64,000 nucleotides of DNA from contig CAYTHO010000001.1 of NCBI GenBank assembly GCA_964437595.1, positions 62,001 through 126,000 of the forward strand. Direction: 5' to 3'. The translations under genes and the position numbers were made by a program. Position 1 is the stretch's first letter. The number at the start of each line of letters is the position of its first letter. The DNA is from DSYU01 sp964437595 (GTDB taxonomy: Bacteria > Chloroflexota > Anaerolineae > Anaerolineales > Anaerolineaceae). Below, piece by piece: positions 17,689 through 26,557 of this stretch. The notes under the pieces were generated by a model that saw nothing but the letters and a program-made list of their open reading frames with translations, was not told the DNA's origin and made no database searches.

Positions 17689-19896
17689 TTAGTCCTGGCA
17701 GTCCGCACAGACCGGGATGCCGGTCACACCGCGGTTGAAGTTGCTCAGAACGGTGGTGACATCTCTGAATACGGTGATGATATCTCCAGTGATCGCGCCC
17801 TGGTCGGTGTCGTATTGGTTAAGCAGAGTTTCCGCCAGAGCCATATTGGTCACGACTTCTTCATTGGGAAGTGCGCCAAATAGTACGTTGAGTTTAGCTG
17901 CAATATAGGCTTGTGCCAGGCGGTAGTACGTGCTGCTGCTGGCGTTCCTTGCCAGAACCTCTACCCAGGTAAACCCGGTATCAAAGAAGGGTGTTGCTGG
18001 ACCACCGGGTCCAACCAGATCCCAGGTCGGAGCATAGTTCTCTGGATCTGCCGGGTCGGAGTTGTTCAGCCAGTAGGAAATCGGGCGTACGCAGTTAGTC
18101 TCAATGGGGCACTGAATATCGATAAGCAGTTCCCAGGTTGAGTAACCATCAGCGCCGGTATCGTTGGTAACAAAGGATGCTGTATTGAGATAGCTGGTTT
18201 CCTGGCACTGATCGTACGGGCCAATCGTTATCTGGTAGGGGATTTCAACGGGGGCCTCGTCGGCGCAGAAAGTGCCCAGCGGTTCATCGAAAGCGGTATC
18301 GTAGACGGTAACGCACTCGTCGGTCTCGTTTCCAATCGAAGTGGCGTACTGCGCGTCAGCAGCGAAGGCAATACCGTTCAGCATCACTTCGGCGTGGTTA
18401 GTGCCTTCAACCTGTGTTTCCGTGGGGGTAGTAAAGTTACAGGTCACGCTCCCACCCGCGGGGATGGTTACCGGGTCGGCGCAGTCGGTAGCAACCACCA
18501 CGCCTTCCGCGATTTCATCGACGATCGAAACCGTCATATCCGCGGCGGGGTTCGGGTTGCCAATAGTAACGGAGCCCGCCAGGGTGGTGTTGCTTTGGAC
18601 CGTGTCCACAACATCCACCGTGCTGAGGTAATCCACATCAGCCGTTTCGTTTTCTTCCAACTCGATCTCGGTCAATGGGCTTACCTTGGTGATGCCCCAG
18701 GTGTAGGCTACATCGTAGCTGGCGCTGGCCGTGGTGCTGACCGTAGGCGCATAGCACGTCAGGGTGACCGCCTGGCTGGCCGATTGTTCGGTTTCAACGA
18801 TCGCAGCGGTGTTATTCAGGGTGACGGTCGCCTGGCCGTTGGTGTAGGCGGCAGGATCGGTGGGGCAGGCGAGCGACACAGGGTACTGCCAGCTCTGGCT
18901 GGCGGTGGCCGTGCGCGGTCCGCCAAAGGCGGCGTTGGTATCGGTTACGGTGATTTCGTCAAACCCAACTTCACCCGTTCCTCCGCCGACAGTCGTCCAT
19001 ACCACATCCGCCGTGTCTGAGCCGCCGCCGACATAACCATAGGTTTGTACCTGGGCAGTTACGGCTCCAACCACCATGCTCTCTAGTGGTGTCGTCAGCG
19101 TGCAGACCAGTTCGCTGCGGGCATTGAGCCGCAGCGGCATGCGCAGCTGCCTGCCACCGCAGTCGATGGTCGTGCTGGGGGTGAGCAGGTTGATGTTGCC
19201 CGGGTTGAGCACCAGGCTGCCGTTAGTCATTCTGGCAGTTAGCGGCGTGTTATTTTTGATCTTCAACACAGTCTTGAGAGAGTAGGTACCGGTGCCGTTA
19301 TCACCCCCGGCAACCGTTTCTGCGTCTACCGCAACCGTGTAGTTGAAGACAGCCTGCTCACCAGCGAACGCGGACTTCTGTGCAGCGTCTACGCTCTTGG
19401 TAATATCCCAGGTCACTGAGCTCGATCCGCCTGTAGCGGTACCTTCCGCCTCGACATCCACGGATAGTTCGTAATCGTAGCAGAAGAAGACTTTGCTAAC
19501 CTGGTAAGGCTTGCCGTAGTAGTTGGTTGCGCCGTGGTAATCGTTGCCGCTGGTGGCTTCGTTCAGCCGCGTGACTGCCGACTGCCCGCCCGTGTTGACG
19601 ATAACCGCGTCAATCCCCATGGAAGCGCTCCAATCAAAGGTGCGCGAATCACTGCCGGAGATTGTTACGGAATTTTGCCTGTCTTCCGGAGCTCCACCAA
19701 CTAACCTGCCAAAATAGCGTGTAAAGTAATAGGTTCCATTCCTTGCGCCGTAAATCTGGAAACCTAGTTGATACCCCCTTCCAAGATCCTCACAATCAAA
19801 TTCGTTGGAAGGAGGGGGCGGTTCGCACGCAAATACTGGTGCGGTTGTGGAAAATATTCCCACTAGAATAAAGAAAATAGCAATGAATTTACGCAT
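17689..19896 (-). CDS. Large secreted surface protein with repeated beta-sandwich (DUF11-like) domains
   Basis: 735 residues with a signal peptide (MRKFIAIFFILVGIFSTTAPVFA, cut near residue 24). A ~160-residue N-terminal domain (QIYGARNGTYYFTRYFG) is followed by at least two related beta-sandwich units, each opening with TW-[DG]-I-TK and containing an LKIKNNTPLTA/VTIGNPNPAA strand and a CTLTTPLE/CNFTTPTE strand; this is the style of DUF11-like adhesin repeats. The C-terminal ~130 residues (RPISYWLNN ... AYIAAKLNVLFGA) resemble the GYWK...IAAKLN domain found at the ends of some bacterial exported proteins. Paired cysteines suggest disulphides. ATG 19896 follows GAAGGG. Likely an S-layer-like or adhesive protein; the precise role is unknown. 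Confidence 0.65.
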   Translation of the reverse strand: MRKFIAIFFILVGIFSTTAPVFACEPPPPSNEFDCEDLGRGYQLGFQIYGARNGTYYFTRYFGRLVGGAPEDRQNSVTISGSDSRTFDWSASMGIDAVIVNTGGQSAVTRLNEATSGNDYHGATNYYGKPYQVSKVFFCYDYELSVDVEAEGTATGGSSSVTWDITKSVDAAQKSAFAGEQAVFNYTVAVDAETVAGGDNGTGTYSLKTVLKIKNNTPLTARMTNGSLVLNPGNINLLTPSTTIDCGGRQLRMPLRLNARSELVCTLTTPLESMVVGAVTAQVQTYGYVGGGSDTADVVWTTVGGGTGEVGFDEITVTDTNAAFGGPRTATASQSWQYPVSLACPTDPAAYTNGQATVTLNNTAAIVETEQSASQAVTLTCYAPTVSTTASASYDVAYTWGITKVSPLTEIELEENETADVDYLSTVDVVDTVQSNTTLAGSVTIGNPNPAADMTVSIVDEIAEGVVVATDCADPVTIPAGGSVTCNFTTPTETQVEGTNHAEVMLNGIAFAADAQYATSIGNETDECVTVYDTAFDEPLGTFCADEAPVEIPYQITIGPYDQCQETSYLNTASFVTNDTGADGYSTWELLIDIQCPIETNCVRPISYWLNNSDPADPENYAPTWDLVGPGGPATPFFDTGFTWVEVLARNASSSTYYRLAQAYIAAKLNVLFGALPNEEVVTNMALAETLLNQYDTDQGAITGDIITVFRDVTTVLSNFNRGVTGIPVCADCQD

Positions 19897-19971
19897 ATGA
19901 CCCTTCTTTTCCGTTGAGTAAAAGGCTCTCCCCCAAAACGGATGATAATTAAACCGTGGTAAACGTAATAA

Positions 19972-19985
19972 TAACAAATTTGTTA
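19972..19985. promoter_or_regulatory. 14-bp palindrome between divergent exported-protein genes
   Basis: TAACAAATTTGTTA is a perfect palindrome 75 bases upstream of the large secreted protein and 90 bases upstream of the sugar-binding lipoprotein. It is a candidate operator for either gene. Confidence 0.4.
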
Positions 19986-20063
19986 CAGTTTTTCAATAGG
20001 GAATTTACCTAGAATCTTAACTTAATGAACTTGAAAAGTGAACTCGTCTTATACAAGTTGATC

Positions 20064-20069
20064 TATAAT
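20064..20069 (+). promoter_or_regulatory. -10 box (TATAAT) placed for a leaderless transcript
   Basis: A perfect TATAAT ends 7 bases before the ATG at 20077; no Shine-Dalgarno lies between, so transcription should start at or next to the start codon. The -35 region is weak. Confidence 0.5.
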
Positions 20070-20076
20070 TTGTTTT

Positions 20077-21336
20077 ATGAAAACCGCTTCTATCAGATGT
20101 ATTTTTTTATTGCTGCTGATTCTTATGATGCCGTTGTCCGGCTGTTCCATTATATCACTCAGCCCAACCAGCGAACCGGTCACTTTGCGGTTTGCCTATA
20201 TCAAAGATGTCGCCAATATCGATCCGCTCGTTGCTGAATTTGAACGCCAGCATCCCAATATCACCATCCAGCTCGAGCCCCTTGAGATGGATTTCAACGG
20301 CGTGCGCAACCTGGAGAGCCGTCTCGCCACAGTGGATGTTATCCGTATATCTATCACCATGCTTCCCGATGAACTGGTGGATAGCCTTCTGCCCGTGGAT
20401 ATGCAAATCGCAACGGATGCGAATTTCCCTTTGTCTGACCTGCACCCGGGAACCCTGGAAGCGCTAAATCTCAATGGCAAGCAAATCGGCCTGCCAGCCG
20501 GGATTGACCCGCTCGTTATCTTTTATTCCCCGCAGAAGTTTGCAAATGCGGGGGTTTCGCCTCCGCCGCCTAACTGGACACTGGAAGAATTTATTACTGC
20601 CGCACTGACCATTAATAATCCCAATGATGCATTGATTGGAACCGACCAGTACAACTATGGCTTTTGCAGCCACCCGGTATTTGCGGATGCGGCCATTTTC
20701 TCATACTTGTTTGGTGGAGGCCTGTTCGACAGCCTGGTGCAAATCTCGCGGCCCACGCTCAATCAAAAAGCCAATTTAGAGGCGCTTGAGTGGTATGCAA
20801 GCCTGAAAACGGATTTGGGGATTATTCCGGCGCGAGATGATGTGCGTGGTGTGGGAGAATTGATGGCGCGCTCTAACTGCGGTTTTTGGATGGATTGGCT
20901 GGACCATGCTAATTTTGGCACGCTTGGCCCAGCGGACGCCACCCCACTGCCGCTCCCGTCTTACCATCAGTCGTTCAATGTAGCCACGCTGGATGGATAC
21001 TTCATTCTTTCAAAAACCGCATACCCCGATGAAGCCTGGTTGTGGATCCGCTACTTGATGGACCAGCCTACAGCTTCGGGCGTGCTGGTCCCTCCGCTGC
21101 AGTCGTTGGTCAATTCGCAAACCTACAGCACGCACACTGCCCCAGCAACCGTCATCGTGGCGCGCAGCCTGCCGCAGAAGATGATCATCCTGGGCGTAGA
21201 GATGTTCCGCAGTCAGCGTTTTGGTACCGTACTGCAGTTGTTTAGCCAGGCAACGGTGCAGGTGTTTGCGGGTGAAAAAGACCCGCAGGCTGCCCTGGAT
21301 AATGCGCAAAAGCTGGCCGAGGATGCCTTTCGGTAG
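20077..21336 (+). CDS. Extracellular solute-binding protein, family 1 (sugar-binding lipoprotein)
   Basis: 419 residues with a lipoprotein signal peptide (lipobox PLSGC, Cys23). The mature part fits family-1 binding proteins for sugars and oligosaccharides: TLRFAYIKDVANIDPLVAEFERQHPNI is the usual first strand and helix, with IGLPAGIDPLVIFYSPQKF, NWTLEEFITAALTI and GYFILSKTAYPDEAWLWIRYL later on. Such proteins hand ligands to an ABC importer, but no permease or ATPase gene is adjacent, making this an orphan. It converges on the SARP-type regulator gene (67 bases between), which raises the possibility of a sensing role (inference). The start appears leaderless. Confidence 0.85.
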   Translation: MKTASIRCIFLLLLILMMPLSGCSIISLSPTSEPVTLRFAYIKDVANIDPLVAEFERQHPNITIQLEPLEMDFNGVRNLESRLATVDVIRISITMLPDELVDSLLPVDMQIATDANFPLSDLHPGTLEALNLNGKQIGLPAGIDPLVIFYSPQKFANAGVSPPPPNWTLEEFITAALTINNPNDALIGTDQYNYGFCSHPVFADAAIFSYLFGGGLFDSLVQISRPTLNQKANLEALEWYASLKTDLGIIPARDDVRGVGELMARSNCGFWMDWLDHANFGTLGPADATPLPLPSYHQSFNVATLDGYFILSKTAYPDEAWLWIRYLMDQPTASGVLVPPLQSLVNSQTYSTHTAPATVIVARSLPQKMIILGVEMFRSQRFGTVLQLFSQATVQVFAGEKDPQAALDNAQKLAEDAFR

Positions 21337-21403
21337 AGCATTGGATCGGCCCGCTGGTGGCCTCCGATGTCCGCGCACGAGTGGGGCATCGAAATCGGCA
21401 TAT

Positions 21404-24400
21404 CTACCACTCCGTCAACATCCAGATTTCTGGCCTACTTTCTTCCGCGGGCGCGCCGATTTCCGCAAAAATCACCACCGCCTCTTTAAGCTCTGCCATG
21501 GCTTCCTCTTCTCGCCCGGCGCGGTGGAGCAGGTCGGCCAGGTTATTATGCAGTGCTGCCTCATGGTGCCGGTCCCCCCGCTTCTGGCATAAGACCAGCG
21601 CCTCGGTAGTTAAGCGGATCGCCTCATCAAGGTTGTTGTTTTCTCCTTGAACGAGCGCCAGATTATTCAGCGCGGCAATGCGCGCCAGCGGGTCATTTAA
21701 CCTTTCCGCTGCCCGCAGGCTGGCTTCGAGCGCCGTAGCGGCTGCTTCTGGCCTGCCGCCCGAGCGGGCCGATACGCCGCATAAGTTATAAGCCTGGGCA
21801 AGTGCATAGGGGTCTCCATCGGCCTCGGCTAACTGAAGCGCCTGGTTTGCCAGCGCCTCGGTCGCCTTTAAGTTGCCGCGAGCATGCGCCAGCAGCCCCA
21901 GGTCGGCGATAACCTGCACCCGCAGAACGCGGTCCGGCGAGTCTCCTAGTGCTTCCAGGCTGGCCCGGTGGTGGCTTTCCGCCAGGTCCCAGTCTCCCAG
22001 GCGCTGGTGTACATTCCCTAATTTGTGCTCCAGGTTAGCCAGGCAGCCCGCGCCAGGTCCGGATGAGGGCTGGCACAACGCCGCCGCTGCCTGGTAGCTG
22101 ACCAGCGCAGCACCGTATTCACCGTGCAGTACGTATAAATCGCCGATCGCTTCATGCAGCCGGGCGGTGTCTGGGTGATTGGCTGCCAGTGCAGCCTGGA
22201 AGTGTGCCATGGCTTCGGTGTTGGCGAACAGGCGCCGGGCGCGTTCACCCGCCAGCAGGTGATATTCCGCGGCCTGGGCATCCAGCCCGGCCTGCTGGTA
22301 GTGATAAGCCACCGCGCCCGGGTTCTCGATGCGCCCGCTGGCCAGGCGAGACAGGGTTTCGGCAATGCGGCGGTGCAGCAAGCGCCGGCGCGCCTGGCTG
22401 GTTTCTTCATAAATCAGGGCGCGCAGCTTTTCATGGGTAAAATCAAAGCGGATCTCACCCCGGGATTGCTCCTGGCGGGGTTGTTCGGTGATTAACCGGG
22501 CTGCCAGCAGGCGATCCAACCCATCCACGGTCTCGATTTCACTCCGCCCGCTCACCTCGCGCAGGGTCTGGTCATCAAAAGAGCGCCCAATGACCGCTGC
22601 CGTCGAAAGCAGTTGAAGGGCCGCCGCGTCCATGTATTCCAGCCGGGAATGGAGCAGGTCGCGCACGCTGCCTGGCATTTCCCAGGCTGCGTTTGCCTCG
22701 CCTGCCGGGGTCCGTCTTGCATACTGTGCCTGCATCACCAGATATTCAACCGCTACAAACGGCAGGCCTTCACTTTCCTGGAACAGGCGTTGGGCCAGAC
22801 TATTGGCTGTTGGGCCGGAAGGGACGCCAGGATGGGCGCGCACCAGATCTGCCACGTCCCCATATGCCAGACGTTTGAGGTTGAAGCGCTGCGCCTGCCC
22901 ATTACGGGTAAGTTCAGCGGACAGCCGTCCCAATACCTGTGCGGCTTCCCCGGGTTCGCTGCGCCAGGCAACCAGCAGCACCAGGCCGGTATTTTTTAGC
23001 CGCCGTGCCAGATAGGTGAGCAGGTCAATTGAAGCCGAATCCGCCCAATGCAAATTATCGATAAACAGCACTCCCGGTATATTCCCGGCGAAAAGCGCCT
23101 GCAGGCCCTGGCGAAGGGCTTCAAAAAAACGCGCCTGCGCCCCATCGGTGGCAGCCGCCGGCGTATCGGGGCTGGTTCTGGTCAGGTTAAAAACATCGGG
23201 CAGCAGGCGGCCAATTTCTGATAAAGTTCCCGGCGATAATCCCTTCAGCCGCGCGGCAGAATCCGGTTGGGCCAGGGCTGCGTTGAATGCCTCTAAGAAT
23301 GGGGCATAGGCCAGGCCCGTTTCACCGGCATAACAGCGTGCGCGGACTACGCGGGCCCCTTCGCCCTGCACCTTGTAGATGAATTCCTCTGCCAGGCGCG
23401 TCTTGCCAATCCCTGCTTCACCTTCTAGCGTGATGAAATACCCACCAGCAGCCGATGACGCATGTATTTTTAGCATCTGCGCCAGTTCCTCATCCCGGCC
23501 AACCAGGGGGCTGGCCAGTTGAGGCTCGGCTTCACTTACTGCGCCGCCTCCCATCGCGCGGGCCGGAACAGGTGCGGGGGGCGGGGGCTCTCTGGCTGGC
23601 GCGGGCCCGCCAAAGCGCTCCGGTACAGCCGGGATGAACTGCAGGCGGCCATCGAATTCCTCTGGCTCAAAGCGAACGCCCGGTTGGCTCCGGGGCCCCG
23701 GTTCGCTTCGAACGCTAGGTTCGCTTCGAACCGCAGATTCAGATCCAACCACCACCCCTCGATTTAAGATGGCATGATACAGACGGGTTGTTTCTTCCAG
23801 AGGCGCAACGCCCAGTTCCTGGTCAAGGATGCGCACGCATTCCCGGTACTGGCGCAGCGCGGCATTGCGCTGGCCAGACTGCTGGTACAACTGCATCAAT
23901 AAGCGGTGGGCTTCTTCGCTCAACGTATCCAGCGCAAGCCAGCGTCGGGCGTACTGTATGGCTTCTTCAAACTGGCCGGTTTGCCCAAGGCCAAATGCCA
24001 GCTTCTCGAGGGCGGTGGATAATCCGCGGCGCAATGTTTCTTCTTGAAAAAACTGCCATTCTTCAAATGGTGAGCTGTCGCGCAAGTTGAAACCGGCCAT
24101 AAATGGCTCGGGATACAGCTCTACGGCGGTTTTTAACACCTGCAAACAGGCCGGGCACACTTCATGGTTTGCGTGCCCGTGCTCGATTATCGATGCAGTC
24201 AGTCGGCAAAACTCGCTGACGTCTTGCCAGATGGCAGCCTCGCTGGCCAGCCCTACACTTTCGCGGGAAATTTCCAGGTAGTGTTCGTCCGCTTTCCCGG
24301 CGAGGGCCCGGTTAAGGGTAGAAAGGGTGCGGCGCAGCGCGGCCCTGGCGCTGGTCTGATCATAATCTGGCCATAACAGGGTGGCCAGGGTATCTCTCTG

Positions 24401-24526
24401 GTGTGTTTCACCGGTGACAGCCAGGTAGGCCAGCAGGGCAGTGGCTTTACGGGTGTCCACCTCTATGGGTGTGCCGTTCAACTCCATACGTGGAGAGCCA
24501 AACATGTGCAGAACAAGCCCGGTCAA
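21404..24526 (-). CDS. SARP/BTAD transcriptional regulator with AAA ATPase and TPR domains
   Basis: 1040 residues. Residues 1-95 form a winged-helix DNA-binding domain of the SARP/OmpR type (VLHMFGSPRMELNG, RKATALLAYLA, TLLWPD, ALRRTLSTLNRAL); ~100-255 the bacterial transcriptional activation domain, with a CPAC pair at 125-128; 261-330 a proline/serine-rich linker holding four hexapeptide repeats; ~340-700 a STAND-like AAA ATPase with Walker A GEAGIGKT (369-376) and Walker B VLFID (486-490); ~720-1040 TPRs. This is the AfsR-like layout: ATP and ligand or protein signals control activation of target promoters. The start is TTG 24526 with GGAGG nine bases upstream; an ATG eight codons in would remove the first strand. 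It is divergent from the partner-switch operon across a region holding a 16-bp inverted repeat. Confidence 0.85.
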   Translation of the reverse strand: MTGLVLHMFGSPRMELNGTPIEVDTRKATALLAYLAVTGETHQRDTLATLLWPDYDQTSARAALRRTLSTLNRALAGKADEHYLEISRESVGLASEAAIWQDVSEFCRLTASIIEHGHANHEVCPACLQVLKTAVELYPEPFMAGFNLRDSSPFEEWQFFQEETLRRGLSTALEKLAFGLGQTGQFEEAIQYARRWLALDTLSEEAHRLLMQLYQQSGQRNAALRQYRECVRILDQELGVAPLEETTRLYHAILNRGVVVGSESAVRSEPSVRSEPGPRSQPGVRFEPEEFDGRLQFIPAVPERFGGPAPAREPPPPAPVPARAMGGGAVSEAEPQLASPLVGRDEELAQMLKIHASSAAGGYFITLEGEAGIGKTRLAEEFIYKVQGEGARVVRARCYAGETGLAYAPFLEAFNAALAQPDSAARLKGLSPGTLSEIGRLLPDVFNLTRTSPDTPAAATDGAQARFFEALRQGLQALFAGNIPGVLFIDNLHWADSASIDLLTYLARRLKNTGLVLLVAWRSEPGEAAQVLGRLSAELTRNGQAQRFNLKRLAYGDVADLVRAHPGVPSGPTANSLAQRLFQESEGLPFVAVEYLVMQAQYARRTPAGEANAAWEMPGSVRDLLHSRLEYMDAAALQLLSTAAVIGRSFDDQTLREVSGRSEIETVDGLDRLLAARLITEQPRQEQSRGEIRFDFTHEKLRALIYEETSQARRRLLHRRIAETLSRLASGRIENPGAVAYHYQQAGLDAQAAEYHLLAGERARRLFANTEAMAHFQAALAANHPDTARLHEAIGDLYVLHGEYGAALVSYQAAAALCQPSSGPGAGCLANLEHKLGNVHQRLGDWDLAESHHRASLEALGDSPDRVLRVQVIADLGLLAHARGNLKATEALANQALQLAEADGDPYALAQAYNLCGVSARSGGRPEAAATALEASLRAAERLNDPLARIAALNNLALVQGENNNLDEAIRLTTEALVLCQKRGDRHHEAALHNNLADLLHRAGREEEAMAELKEAVVIFAEIGAPAEESRPEIWMLTEW
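23663..23734 (-). repeat. 18-bp coding tandem repeat in the regulator linker
   Basis: Four 18-bp units encode AVRSEP, SVRSEP, GPRSQP and GVRFEP (residues 265-288). The DNA motif GGTTCGCTTCGAAC recurs exactly at 23700 and 23718. It lies in the linker between the activation domain and the ATPase. Confidence 0.75.
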
Positions 24527-24573
24527 CGTGATGTTCCTCCGGAAAAACTAATCCTTCTTTTTGTTTTCGAGTT

Positions 24574-24601
24574 TAGACAAATTGACATTTTTCGCTATAT
24601 G
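24574..24601 (+). promoter_or_regulatory. Candidate promoter towards the partner-switch operon
   Basis: TAGACA (24574-24579, within the left repeat arm), 16-base spacer, TATATG (24596-24601). Only part of the consensus, but its spacing is mirrored exactly by the opposite module. It would give a leader of about 265 bases. Confidence 0.45.
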
Positions 24602-24630
24602 TACTAGTTCAGCATACCCATTAACCGGCA

Positions 24631-24658
24631 TATATACGGGATTTTTCGATTTTGTCTA
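24631..24658 (-). promoter_or_regulatory. Candidate promoter towards the SARP-type regulator gene
   Basis: On the minus strand TAGACA (24658-24653, within the right repeat arm), 16-base spacer, TATATA (24636-24631), about 95 bases ahead of the TTG start. It points at the plus-strand promoter, so the two face each other. Confidence 0.45.
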
Positions 24659-24801
24659 AACTCGAATTTTGTTATCATTTTACTCAAAAAATACACAATG
24701 TCCATCTTTTGCATGATCTCGCGTTATCGTAACGGTATTGCATAAATGATAGCTAATCTTATAGCAAAAAGGTAAAATATAGATTGTAAGCATTAAAGAA
24801 C

Positions 24802-24825
24802 CGTAACGCTTTTCGTAACCTTTTA
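24802..24825 (+). repeat. Direct repeat CGTAAC upstream of the partner-switch operon
   Basis: CGTAAC occurs at 24802 and 24814, 12 bases apart, each followed by a short T-run; a third copy lies in the near-palindrome CGTTA-TCG-TAACG at 24722-24734. SARP-family activators typically bind short direct repeats spaced about one helical turn, so this is a candidate binding site (inference). Confidence 0.35.
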
Positions 24826-24874
24826 CGGACAACCGTCTTGTAGAATGTTCATAGAAAGGGGATGGTGAGGCCGA

Positions 24875-26557
24875 ATGTTTACATTCATTCGCAAGTTCTG
24901 GGTCAGCCTGTTTCGCCGCCGCCGGGATCTCCCATCGGAAGAAAATCACCCCGCCGAATTTGAACTGGCCTCTCGCGGGCAAATGATTGCCTTTGACATT
25001 GCCCCAAATGATCCCCTGCTGGCTTACCTGTTGAGCGTATCCAATGCGGTGGAAGTGGATAAGCTTCACCTCGAGTCGCCTACCCTCGATCGCTTGAAAG
25101 AGGCGGATGTGAAAGTCATCGTTCCATTGATCAGCCAGGGCGAGTTGGTTGGCCTGCTCAACCTGGGTCCGCGCCGCAGCCAGCAAGAATACTCCACCGA
25201 TGACCGCCGCTTGCTCAATACCCTGGCTGCCCAGGCCGCTCCGGCTTTGCGCGTTGCGCAATTGGCACGCCAGCAGCAAGCCGAAGCGCGCGAGCGCGAG
25301 CGGATTGCTCAAGAGCTGCGCGTTGCGCGGGTGATTCAGCAGACCCTGCTGCCCAGGGATGTTCCGGCGCTGCCCGGCTGGAAAATGGCCGCCTACTGGC
25401 AGCCGGCTCGGGCCGTCTCGGGCGATTTTTACGATTTCATAAACTTTCCGGATGGCCGGCTGGGCATCATCGTAGGAGATGTTACCGATAAAGGCGTTCC
25501 GGCGGCGCTGGTGATGGCAACCACGCGCAGCATTTTACGCACCGCCGCCGAACGGCTGGTTTTCCCTGGCGCCGTGTTGGAATTGGCCAATAACACCCTT
25601 TGCCCAGATATCCCGGAAAATATGTTTGTCACCTGCTTATATATGCTGCTGGACCCGGCCACTGGCTGTATCCAATACGCCAATGCGGGCCATAATCTGC
25701 CATACAGGCGCAATGGGTTAGAAGTGATGGAACTGCGCGCCCGGGGAATGCCTTTGGGGTTGATGCCTGGAATGACCTACGAGGAAAACGACACTATCCT
25801 CGAGCCCGGGGACCAGGTCATCTTATATAGCGACGGCTTAATCGAAGCGCATAATGCGCAGGGGGAGATGTTTGGCTTCCCCCGTATGCGCAGCTTGCTG
25901 GCGCGGCCCATTTGTTCGGAGGCATTAATCGACTGTTTGAATGATGAACTGGCCGCCTTTACCGGTCCGGATTGGGAGCAGGAGGATGATGTAACCTTTG
26001 TTTCCCTGGAGCGCAAAGCCCTTGTATCTGGTGCAGTAAAAATCACGCCAGGGCAGGTGGGTGCGGGGCAGGCCGCCTCAGGCAATGCTCCCGCGCAGAC
26101 GTTAGTGCAGCGGGTCGCCAGTTTCTCCACCCCCAGCCAGCCTGGTAATGAGCGGGATATCATGGAGCAGGTTGCCAGGGCAGTTGCGCCGTTAGGGCTG
26201 GAAAATACGCGGTTGGAACGCTTGAAGACCGCTGTTGCTGAAGCAGCCATGAATGCCATGGAACATGGCAATCATTATCAGGCGGACCTGCTGGTGGAGA
26301 TTGAAATTCTGGTTACCGGTACTGCGCCCGGCGAAAGAGAACTCATCATTCGCATTCGCGATCATGGGGTGCAAACGGGCGGCGTAGCGATTCCGGAGCC
26401 GGAGATGCCCGACTTGAGCGCAAAACTGGCCGGGCTGCAGACGCCGCGTGGATGGGGATTATTTCTAATTAAAAACATGGTAGATGAGATGCGTGTTACC
26501 AATGATAAAGATCATCATATCGTCGAGCTGGTATTGCATCTCAGAGGAGATGTTTAG
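24875..26557 (+). CDS. PP2C phosphatase (SpoIIE/RsbU type) fused to an anti-sigma-type HATPase kinase
   Basis: 560 residues. Residues ~40-130 look like a degenerate GAF domain (VDKLHLESPT, VIVPLISQGELVGLLNLG) and are followed by a short coiled coil rich in E/R/Q. Residues ~165-380 form a SpoIIE-type PP2C phosphatase with the metal-binding aspartates in SGDFYDF (184), GDVTDKG (202), YSDGLIEA and EDDVTF. Residues ~410-555 form an RsbW-like kinase domain with N-box AVAEAAMNAMEHGN and G-boxes IRDHGVQTGG and RGWGLFLIKNMVDE. So one chain both phosphorylates and dephosphorylates STAS antagonists in a partner switch. Two such antagonists follow directly. The ATG has GAAAGGGG and GGTGAGG upstream. Confidence 0.88.
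   Translation: MFTFIRKFWVSLFRRRRDLPSEENHPAEFELASRGQMIAFDIAPNDPLLAYLLSVSNAVEVDKLHLESPTLDRLKEADVKVIVPLISQGELVGLLNLGPRRSQQEYSTDDRRLLNTLAAQAAPALRVAQLARQQQAEARERERIAQELRVARVIQQTLLPRDVPALPGWKMAAYWQPARAVSGDFYDFINFPDGRLGIIVGDVTDKGVPAALVMATTRSILRTAAERLVFPGAVLELANNTLCPDIPENMFVTCLYMLLDPATGCIQYANAGHNLPYRRNGLEVMELRARGMPLGLMPGMTYEENDTILEPGDQVILYSDGLIEAHNAQGEMFGFPRMRSLLARPICSEALIDCLNDELAAFTGPDWEQEDDVTFVSLERKALVSGAVKITPGQVGAGQAASGNAPAQTLVQRVASFSTPSQPGNERDIMEQVARAVAPLGLENTRLERLKTAVAEAAMNAMEHGNHYQADLLVEIEILVTGTAPGERELIIRIRDHGVQTGGVAIPEPEMPDLSAKLAGLQTPRGWGLFLIKNMVDEMRVTNDKDHHIVELVLHLRGDV

Larger units (their letters stand above)
24566..24666. repeat. 16-bp perfect inverted repeat in the divergent control region
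   Basis: TTCGAGTTTAGACAAA (24566-24581) is repeated inverted, without mismatch, at 24651-24666; the spacer is 69 bases. It lies between the SARP-type regulator (minus strand) and the SpoIIE-type phosphatase (plus strand). Confidence 0.9.

Noticed and set aside
24680..25312. 210-codon minus-strand frame opposite the phosphatase/kinase gene
   Set aside because: Shadow frame; the opposite strand carries a clear GAF/PP2C start and an intergenic control region.
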